A stretch of DNA of 12,397 bases. It comes from Deltaproteobacteria bacterium (GTDB taxonomy: Bacteria > Desulfobacterota > UBA8473). Below the pieces are notes generated by a model, which worked only from the letters and a program-made list of their open reading frames with translations, did not search any database and was not told the DNA's origin. Location: positions 1 to 12,397 of the forward strand of contig JAUXFK010000063.1 of assembly GCA_030623035.1 (NCBI GenBank), read 5' to 3'. Numbering within the stretch: the first letter of the stretch is position 1; every line of letters begins with the position of its first letter. This document shows positions 6,811-12,397 of this stretch, piece by piece. Both the position numbers and the translations under genes were made by a program.

Positions 6811-8295
6811 TCACATTAAATCATAGACGATCAGGTGGTTCTTTATTCCTGAAACTTTCATCTTATACTTCCGATTGAATTCAAATAAACCCTGGCACTT
6901 TTTATAGGTTTCTTCGCTGATCAATATCTGATCTGCTTTTGCCAACTTGCTTAATCGTTCAGCAACAACAACCCCCTCACCAATCACAGTGTAATCATAT
7001 CGATAAGTAGAGCCTACATTTCCGATAAAGACTCTGCTCGTGCTGATGCCCACACCCAAACCTATGGACTCTAATGAAGAAAATCTCGCTGTCCATTTTT
7101 CCTTTTGCTTATTGAAGCTTTGCATCATCTCCCTGGCAGCTTTTATAGATTGATATTCAGGTTTTTCTATAGCCAGCGGTGCACCAAAGAAGGCCATGAT
7201 CGCATCACCAATAAACTTATCCACAGTCCCTTGATATTTGAAGATAATCCTGGTCATCGAAGCAAAAAACGTATCCAGAAACTCCTTTACATATGACATC
7301 TCCAAACTTCCCAAAAGATTGCTGAATCCTCGAATATCGGCAAACATAACCGTCAGCACCTTCTCTTCCGCTAAACCCTCACTTGAAGGATATCTCAACA
7401 TCTCATCGACCACATCCGGTGAGTGATATTGTGCAAGTATCGTACGAAGTCTCTTCTTTTCCTGGGATTCCTCCAATAGTTTTGCCCCTTTTATGGCTGC
7501 TGCGGCATGGTTTCCAAATATGGTAAGCAGTTGCAAATCCTTTTGGGAAAAATACTTATTCGCCTCTGTTCTGTTTAAATTCAATACGCCAATGATCTCT
7601 TCTTCCGTCTTAAGTGGAACGCACAAAGCTGACATAATCTTTCGATCTCTTTTCTCTATCCCCGGAAAATCATGGGGGTCAATCTCTCCGTTTAGCAACA
7701 GGGATTCGCCGTGTTTAGCTACCCACCCATCGACCGATTCCCCTATTTCAATTAAGGCATTTTGTGTGTATTTTGCCTCTTTACCGTGGCTGGCCTGCAC
7801 CTTTAAAAATCTCTTATCTTCCTGAACAAGCAGCAAAGAAGAGTAATCAGCCTCCATACACTCAACAACCTGCTGAACAATCGCTTTTAATATGTCATCG
7901 AGGTCGATATTTCTATTGATATAAGTACTAATTTCAAAAAGACCTGTCATAATCTTCATATGTTTCTCGAGTTCTTCTGTGTAACGTTCCTTACCAAGCA
8001 GGGTAACTCTTAATCTCTGTATTTCTCGTTGCTTCAAAATCAGATATAAAGTAACAAGTAGGATCATTATGGCCAAAATGTTGACATAAAAATACTGGCT
8101 GAATCCCCCCACGGTTATCTCTGTATCGCTTGTCAAGGATCTTATTATATTTGGAACGAGAATACCTAAGGTCAGAACAATAATTATCAAAATGGAGAGC
8201 AACCAGAGTTGATACTCACGGGTATCTAATTGGGTTTGATCCCCCTCTTTTATGTTATTTGTTTTTTGAAGCTTTCTAAAAGACCACATAAGCAT
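6811..8295 (-). CDS. Membrane GAF-domain class III adenylate/guanylate cyclase
   Basis: 494 aa from the ATG at 8295; ATG 8289 and GTG 8310 are alternatives. GAAGGG sits 5 nt before 8295 and AGGA 6 nt before 8289. Two transmembrane helices (about 30-51 and 70-88) flank a short external loop. A coiled segment leads to a GAF domain (about 112-275). A linker helix with the class IIIb-type motif YHSPDVVDEML (290-300) leads to the cyclase catalytic domain (about 312-494). Metal-binding Asp320 (FADIRGFS) and Asp364 (KFIGDAIMAFFG) are present. Lys360 and Thr436 (DYTVIG) are in the positions that select adenine, so ATP to cAMP is the likelier reaction. Arg447 is kept, but the transition-state Asn of the usual VNLAAR is Val443. 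Activity may therefore be reduced or lost. The ligand of the GAF domain is unknown. pgpA follows after 103 nt. Confidence 0.92.
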   Translation of the reverse strand: MLMWSFRKLQKTNNIKEGDQTQLDTREYQLWLLSILIIIVLTLGILVPNIIRSLTSDTEITVGGFSQYFYVNILAIMILLVTLYLILKQREIQRLRVTLLGKERYTEELEKHMKIMTGLFEISTYINRNIDLDDILKAIVQQVVECMEADYSSLLLVQEDKRFLKVQASHGKEAKYTQNALIEIGESVDGWVAKHGESLLLNGEIDPHDFPGIEKRDRKIMSALCVPLKTEEEIIGVLNLNRTEANKYFSQKDLQLLTIFGNHAAAAIKGAKLLEESQEKKRLRTILAQYHSPDVVDEMLRYPSSEGLAEEKVLTVMFADIRGFSNLLGSLEMSYVKEFLDTFFASMTRIIFKYQGTVDKFIGDAIMAFFGAPLAIEKPEYQSIKAAREMMQSFNKQKEKWTARFSSLESIGLGVGISTSRVFIGNVGSTYRYDYTVIGEGVVVAERLSKLAKADQILISEETYKKCQGLFEFNRKYKMKVSGIKNHLIVYDLM

Positions 8296-8348
8296 TCCTG
8301 CCCTTCTCACTTTTATTTGCTCAGTTACTTTCTACTTTACAGGGTGTT

Positions 8349-8372
8349 GCTCAAACAAAAATTCCTTTGAGC
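8349..8372. repeat. Perfect 7-bp inverted repeat upstream of the cyclase gene
   Basis: GCTCAAA (8349-8355) and TTTGAGC (8366-8372) are separated by 10 nt. The element lies 54 nt upstream of the cyclase start. On the minus strand the right-hand arm carries a TTGAGC that could be a -35 box, so it may be an operator overlapping the promoter or a leader hairpin. No regulator is identified. Confidence 0.35.
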
Positions 8373-8559
8373 GGTCATAAAAGGTTTTTTGTTAAAAAAT
8401 CTGGGTCCTTCGTTTCTCAGGATAAACTCATCATAACAGAATCGAAATCTTTCTCAACCAATTTCTTAATAAATATACATCGTATCCATCCAAAAATGAG
8501 CAATTCTGTTCAAGGTCGCAGACCAAATCCTATCCTTAATTTTGGGGTAAATAAATAAC

Positions 8560-8587
8560 TTGAGAAAATTCTTTAGCATGATATTAT
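8560..8587 (+). promoter_or_regulatory. Probable sigma70-type promoter for the STE24 protease
   Basis: TTGAGA (8560-8565), a 16-nt spacer and TATTAT (8582-8587). The implied 5' leader to the ATG at 8708 is about 115 nt. TTATAC at 8584-8589 (18-nt spacer) is an alternative -10. Confidence 0.4.
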
Positions 8588-8707
8588 ACCCAAAAAAGAA
8601 AGACAATACACAAAGAAAAAGTAAAAAGAGCCCTTTTCTTGCTGGGATTGACCGTTTTTGCTGAGTTCACTCAATCGCCATTTTACCTTTTTTACAATGA
8701 GGTACAT

Positions 8708-9955
8708 ATGAATCTGTTTCTTGTGGTAATTCTTGTCATTTTAGTCGGCAATTATCTTATAGATTTAATCGTTGAGCGATTAAATGTCCGGTATTTAAAG
8801 AAAGATTTGCCAAAAGAATTTGAAGGATACTATGATGCAGAAAAGTATAGAAAATCCCAGGAGTATCTCATTGAAAATACCCGGTTTGGGATTATCAGCG
8901 ATACGGTTATTACCCCAATTATTATTGCCTTTATACTCTTTGGAGGATTCAATATGGTTGACCGGTTTGCAAGGGACTTCAACCTGGGGACGATCCCAAC
9001 CGGCCTGATTTTTACCGGATTATTTATGCTCGCTTTTCAGGTCCTCCTTATCCCCTTCTCAATTTACGATACCTTTATCATTGAAGAAAAATACGGCTTC
9101 AACAAGACAACGCCAAAAACCTTTATTCTGGACATACTGAAGACCTGGTCCCTTGTTGGCATAATCGGAGGGATAATCTTCTGTGTTGTTTTATTGCTTT
9201 TCGAGAAGACCGGGACATGGGCATGGTTTTATTGCTGGTCTGCTATAGTTATATTACAGATACTCATTGCTTTTGTCGCACCGGTTGTAATCATGCCCCT
9301 TTTTAACAAATTTTCCCCCCTGGAAGACGGTGAGCTTAAAGAGGAGATTAAAAAGTACGCGAAATCACAGAATTTTAAGATGAAAGGGGTGTTCACAATG
9401 GATGCATCAAAACGCTCCACAAAATCAAATGCCTTTTTTACTGGATTTGGCAAGTTTCGAAGAATCGTATTATTTGACACACTCATTGAAAGACACGAAG
9501 TAAAGGAACTTGTTTCCGTACTTGCCCATGAAATCGGTCATTACAAGAAAAGGCATATATTTAAATCTATTCTTGTCTCTATCCTAACCACTGGATTAAT
9601 GTTTTATATACTCTCTGTCTTTATCAACAATAAAGAACTATTTGCAGCATTTAAAATGGAAAAGACTTCGATCTATGCCAGCCTCTTCTTCTTCGGCTTT
9701 CTCTATGCTCCTGTTGAACAGATACTCTCTATCTTTGCAAACATGCTCTCTCGCAAATACGAATACGAAGCAGATACCTATGCAGCAAAAACTTATCCTC
9801 ATCCTCAATCTATGATTGCAGCACTAAAAAAGTTAAGCGTAGAAAACCTCTCAAACCTAACTCCCCATCCCCTCAAGGTATTCCTGAGTTACAGTCACCC
9901 TCCTGTCCTAGAACGAATCCGGGCGATTAAAAAACGATATCCCGATTCTTGTTAA
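8708..9955 (+). CDS. STE24/CAAX-protease-type M48 membrane zinc metallopeptidase
   Basis: 415 aa, the normal STE24 length. In eukaryotes this family trims prenylated CAAX proteins; bacterial members are taken to act in membrane protein quality control, with substrates unknown. The N-terminal M48_N region has membrane helices at about 3-20, 62-85, 98-120, 147-165 and 172-200. The catalytic part has the NAFFTGFGKFRRIVLFDTL block (241-259), the zinc motif HEIGH (274-278, with Glu275 catalytic), and the third ligand Glu352 in EYEAD (352-356). Two helices follow at about 287-305 and 323-345, and SHPPVLERI (396-404) closes the domain. ATG 8708 is preferred because GAGGT lies just upstream. A TTG at 8639 would add 23 residues without a ribosome binding site. 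It is monocistronic here, facing the Na/Pi transporter gene. Confidence 0.95.
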   Translation: MNLFLVVILVILVGNYLIDLIVERLNVRYLKKDLPKEFEGYYDAEKYRKSQEYLIENTRFGIISDTVITPIIIAFILFGGFNMVDRFARDFNLGTIPTGLIFTGLFMLAFQVLLIPFSIYDTFIIEEKYGFNKTTPKTFILDILKTWSLVGIIGGIIFCVVLLLFEKTGTWAWFYCWSAIVILQILIAFVAPVVIMPLFNKFSPLEDGELKEEIKKYAKSQNFKMKGVFTMDASKRSTKSNAFFTGFGKFRRIVLFDTLIERHEVKELVSVLAHEIGHYKKRHIFKSILVSILTTGLMFYILSVFINNKELFAAFKMEKTSIYASLFFFGFLYAPVEQILSIFANMLSRKYEYEADTYAAKTYPHPQSMIAALKKLSVENLSNLTPHPLKVFLSYSHPPVLERIRAIKKRYPDSC

Positions 9956-9968
9956 CTCTGTAAGAGTT
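9954..9968 (+). terminator. Weak hairpin between convergent genes
   Basis: AACTCT (9954-9959), loop GTA, AGAGTT (9963-9968), overlapping the protease stop codon and followed by a broken T-rich run (TAACTTAATTTT). The stem is short and AT-rich, so termination here is only possible. It could serve either strand. Confidence 0.3.
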
Positions 9969-10001
9969 TAACTTAATTTTAATGAAAAAGGGCGGTAATG
10001 G

Positions 10002-11678
10002 CTATTTTTGGCCTGCAACTGCCTGTGCAATATTATAACAATAATCCCCTATCTTTTCAAAGGAAGTAAGCATATCCACAAAAATCAAGCCTGGATCTAC
10101 GGTACACATACCGTTCTTGAGACGCATGTGGTGTTTTTCTCGCATCACTTCCCTCATGTTGTTTACGCTATCTTCAATTTTTTGGGCATGGGGCATAATC
10201 TCCCTGTCCTCATGCCGCATAGCATTTAACACCAGGGCAATGAATTTCCTAACCTCACAGGATATGGTTTCATAATCCTTTAACCCCCCTTCAGAAAAAT
10301 ACAATTCCTGTTCAATAAGTTCCTCTTCCAGCTCAGCGATATTCTCTATAGCATCACCGATTCTTTCCAGATTATTGGTCATTCGCATCAGAGATGCCAC
10401 TTCTTTTGATTCTTCAGGCACAATGGGTCTTTGCATAACCTTTACAAGAAACTGGGTGATCTCCTTTTGGAGAAGGTCAATGACGTCTTCCCTCTTTCTC
10501 CATTTGCTGAGTTCCTTAAGTTTACGTCCATTAAGAGAATTGATCACATCATCATACATCACTTTAACCGCTTCACTCATTCTAATGACCTCTGCTCTGG
10601 CCTGTGTCAGGGCTACAGAGGGCGTATCAATAAACTTCGTATCCAGGTATTTAATGTGATAAAAATCTTCTATCTCTTCTCCTTCCTTCTTATGGGGGGT
10701 CATCCATATTGCAACTCTTGTTAGATAAGGAAGGATTAAAAGAAAAAACAAGGCATTGACCACATTGAACATAGTATGGGAATTTGCAATATGTCTTGCA
10801 ATATTGGGTTTTTCTCCTCCCACAATAAGATCAGGATGCCCAATATCTATAAATCGGGCCGTAGTCCACAATACCAGTTTTATGAAAAAGGGAAAAAACA
10901 AAATGATATTAAGAACACCAATGACATTAAACAGAGTGTGCGCCCTTGCAGTTCGATGCGCATTAATGCCGGAACCAATGCTTGCCAATTCTGCTGTAAT
11001 CGTAGTCCCGATATTGTCACCGAGAATTAAAGCCACGCTCGCCTCAAAAGTCAATAGCCCCTGACAGGCAAGGGCCATGGTAATTCCAACCGTGGCGCTG
11101 GAACTCTGCAGGACCATTGTAAGGGTTGTCCCTACCAAAACGCAAAGGAGTATACCTGCCAAACTGTCAGCATTAAATCTCGTAAATAAGGATATAAAGG
11201 CTTCGCTTTCCTTTAAAGGGACAAAACTCATCTTCATTGTTGTCAGCCCGTAAAAAATAAGACCAAAACCCAGAAGCACATCTCCTATATATGCCCATTT
11301 CCTCCGTCCTACAAAGAATTTTAAAAACACCCCCAATGCAATGGCAGGCAGGGCATAATCCTGTATTTTAAAGGCAATTAGCTGGGCTGTCACTGTTGTA
11401 CCGATATTGTCTCCTAATATGACTCCAATGGCTTGCGTAAGGGTCATAAGGCCTGCATCAACAAAGCCGACCAGCATAACCGTTGTGGCACTGGAACTCT
11501 GTACAATGGTGGTCACAGCCATGCCCGCTGTACAACCAACAAAACGGTTGTTGGATACCATATTCAAAATCTGACGCATTCTTTTCCCAGCGATCTTCTG
11601 GAGTCCTTCTGACATGATTTTCATGCCGAAAAGAAACATCCCCAAACCGCCGAGGGACTGAAAAATAACAAACTCCAT
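10002..11678 (-). CDS. Na+/phosphate cotransporter (NptA/YjbB type) with C-terminal PhoU-like domain
   Basis: 558 aa. It is predicted to carry phosphate with sodium across the inner membrane; YjbB relatives can export phosphate. The membrane part (1 to about 330) holds two inverted Na_Pi_cotrans repeats, each with the QSSSAT signature (60-65 and 191-196) followed by LGDNIGTT (88-95 and 219-226). The C-terminal part (about 355-550) is PhoU-like and helical, with the two metal-site motifs ERIGDAIENI (438-447) and EKIGDYCYNI (541-550). This fusion is common in the family. The PhoU part probably senses or gates phosphate flux. The start has GAGG 4 nt upstream (11683-11686). No pho regulon genes are adjacent, and no clear Pho box was recognised in the upstream gap. 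Confidence 0.95.
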   Translation of the reverse strand: MEFVIFQSLGGLGMFLFGMKIMSEGLQKIAGKRMRQILNMVSNNRFVGCTAGMAVTTIVQSSSATTVMLVGFVDAGLMTLTQAIGVILGDNIGTTVTAQLIAFKIQDYALPAIALGVFLKFFVGRRKWAYIGDVLLGFGLIFYGLTTMKMSFVPLKESEAFISLFTRFNADSLAGILLCVLVGTTLTMVLQSSSATVGITMALACQGLLTFEASVALILGDNIGTTITAELASIGSGINAHRTARAHTLFNVIGVLNIILFFPFFIKLVLWTTARFIDIGHPDLIVGGEKPNIARHIANSHTMFNVVNALFFLLILPYLTRVAIWMTPHKKEGEEIEDFYHIKYLDTKFIDTPSVALTQARAEVIRMSEAVKVMYDDVINSLNGRKLKELSKWRKREDVIDLLQKEITQFLVKVMQRPIVPEESKEVASLMRMTNNLERIGDAIENIAELEEELIEQELYFSEGGLKDYETISCEVRKFIALVLNAMRHEDREIMPHAQKIEDSVNNMREVMREKHHMRLKNGMCTVDPGLIFVDMLTSFEKIGDYCYNIAQAVAGQK

Positions 11679-11781
11679 TTCACCTCAATCCTTTTAACCA
11701 GACGATATTCAATTCATACTGATTCATAAAAACAATTTTCCCATTTTCCCTGCCCATCAATAATTTATTTAAACAATAATA

Positions 11782-11808
11782 AATATATAATTTCACACTG
11801 TATGTCAA
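11782..11808 (-). promoter_or_regulatory. Possible promoter for the Na/Pi cotransporter gene
   Basis: On the minus strand a perfect TTGACA (11808-11803) is followed after 15 nt by TATATT (11787-11782). The spacer is short but the AT-rich context offers other -10 hexamers. The leader would be about 100 nt. Confidence 0.4.
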
Positions 11809-11868
11809 GGAAATAGAAAAACTCATAGAATCACGATTACTTAATTTTTATTTATAAAGGCAATCATC

Positions 11869-11896
11869 TTGACACTTCTCCTCTTTTCTGTAATTA
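11869..11896 (+). promoter_or_regulatory. Possible promoter for the DUF1284 gene
   Basis: A perfect TTGACA (11869-11874), a 16-nt spacer and TAATTA (11891-11896). The leader to the ATG at 12021 would be about 120 nt and would contain the short ORF at 11952-12005. Confidence 0.4.
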
Positions 11897-11951
11897 TTTA
11901 GGTGTCGTGGGGGTTATTAACTACTATAAAAAAAATCTTCAGAAGCAGGCG

Positions 11952-12005
11952 ATGACTTTTCCCTCAGGGCACTTCAAAGGCTGCATTTGTTCTTCCCCAA
12001 AATAA
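11952..12005 (+). CDS. Possible 17-residue leader ORF upstream of the DUF1284 gene
   Basis: ATG at 11952 opens a 17-codon frame reading MTFPSGHFKGCICSSPK, with TAA at 12003-12005. The stop is directly followed by the AGGAG (12006-12010) that serves the next gene. The ribosome binding site (CAGG, 2 nt away) is poor. It may be chance, or a leader peptide whose translation exposes or hides the next start. No homology is recognised. Confidence 0.2.
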   Translation: MTFPSGHFKGCICSSPK

Positions 12006-12020
12006 AGGAGTGTAAAAAAT

Positions 12021-12397
12021 ATGAGTGCAAAACGAGTTGTTTCAACAGCAAAATGGAGGCCTCATCACATCTTTTGTGTGCCGCATTTGGCCACTCATTT
12101 CCCTGAAAGGGGAAAGGCCTTTAATCAGACAGAATGTAAGATTAAAGAAACCATCCTCTCAGGTACGGATACGATAATAGAGGTCATCGAAGGCGTTGAT
12201 GAACTCTGCCAGGCCTGCCCACTATGTCAGGACAACGGTTGCCAGAGTCCAAACGGCAATGAAGATGCAGTCAGAAAATGGGACAGGATTATCTTAAGAG
12301 GGTTGGGGATAGATTATGGAGAAAAAAGAAAGGCAGAGGAGTTTCGATTATTGATTGACAGCAAAGCACCACTGGAATTTTGTCGTACCAGATGCGC
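12021..12397 (+). CDS. DUF1284 domain protein, 3' end beyond the window
   Basis: 125 codons are visible and the frame is still open at the edge. The family's function is not established; its cysteine pattern suggests an iron-sulfur or metal site. Seen here are RPHHIFC (13-19), EVIEGVDELC (54-63), a cysteine cluster Cys63-x2-Cys66-Pro-x-Cys69-x4-Cys74, the segment WDRIILRGLGIDYG (87-100), and CRTRC (121-125) at the edge. This matches the usual DUF1284 layout: an N-terminal RPHH, a central CxxC cluster, then a terminal Cys pair. The protein is soluble, with no signal peptide. AAAGGAGTG just upstream (about 12004-12012) supports the ATG at 12021. No transposition or frameshift signs are seen. 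Neighbours beyond the edge are unknown, so no pathway can be assigned. Confidence 0.85.
   Translation, partial: MSAKRVVSTAKWRPHHIFCVPHLATHFPERGKAFNQTECKIKETILSGTDTIIEVIEGVDELCQACPLCQDNGCQSPNGNEDAVRKWDRIILRGLGIDYGEKRKAEEFRLLIDSKAPLEFCRTRC

Larger units (their letters stand above)
8296..8707. other. Divergent intergenic region between the cyclase and STE24 protease genes
   Basis: About 410 bp with no gene that I can support. It should carry both divergent promoters. A reasonable plus-strand promoter is at 8560-8587. A perfect inverted repeat sits at 8349-8372, near the cyclase start. A short plus-strand frame at 8367-8558 has no ribosome binding site or protein-like composition. The frame of the protease extends back to a TTG at 8639, without a ribosome binding site. 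Confidence 0.6.
11679..12020. other. Divergent intergenic region before the DUF1284 gene
   Basis: About 340 bp without a normal-sized gene. The centre (about 11760-11860) is very AT-rich. It carries a minus-strand promoter candidate for the Na/Pi gene (11782-11808), a plus-strand candidate for the DUF1284 gene (11869-11896), and a possible 17-codon leader ORF (11952-12005). Confidence 0.6.

Noticed and set aside
8367..8558. 63-codon plus-strand frame in the divergent intergenic region
   Set aside because: It has no ribosome binding site, no recognisable motif, and low-complexity AT-rich codons.

Overview
This 12.4 kb stretch looks like ordinary chromosome from a Gram-negative bacterium, most likely a member of the Desulfobacterota (former Deltaproteobacteria). 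The gene order pgpA-cinA-thpR-recA, the lytic transglycosylase with a LysM domain, the two-transmembrane GAF-cyclase and the STE24-type protease all fit that group. Base composition is moderate, with very AT-rich intergenic stretches. The phylum is inferred from gene content and order; no marker search was possible.

Layout. Positions 1-562 are a gene-poor, AT-rich leader with one copy of a 32-bp dispersed repeat. Then, on the plus strand, come an MltD-like murein lytic transglycosylase (563-1681) and radA (1689-3059), 7 nt apart and probably co-transcribed. On the minus strand, read right to left, are a membrane GAF/class III nucleotide cyclase (8295-6811), pgpA (6707-6240), cinA (6026-4776), thpR (4763/4766-4197) and recA (4088-3045). 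recA and radA converge tail to tail and share 15 bp. A plus-strand STE24/M48 membrane protease (8708-9955) diverges from the cyclase. A Na/Pi cotransporter with a PhoU-like tail (11678-10002, minus) converges on the protease. The window ends inside a plus-strand DUF1284 gene (from 12021).

How the genes work together. radA and recA both act in homologous recombination and fork repair. CinA salvages or cleans up pyridine nucleotides, and ThpR is a 2',3'-cyclic phosphodiesterase/ligase-type enzyme; both are commonly found beside recA. PgpA makes phosphatidylglycerol. The transglycosylase remodels the cell wall. The cyclase, the protease, the phosphate transporter and the DUF1284 protein look like independent units.

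Most unusual points. (1) A 32-bp sequence occurs three times; two copies form a long inverted pair between pgpA and cinA that would fold as RNA with G-U wobbles at three of its four differences. (2) The cyclase carries Val where class III cyclases have the transition-state Asn. (3) radA and recA overlap at their 3' ends. (4) A possible 17-codon leader ORF abuts the ribosome binding site of the DUF1284 gene. I did not find a clear new multi-gene system. There are no recognisable tRNA, rRNA, CRISPR or transposase genes.
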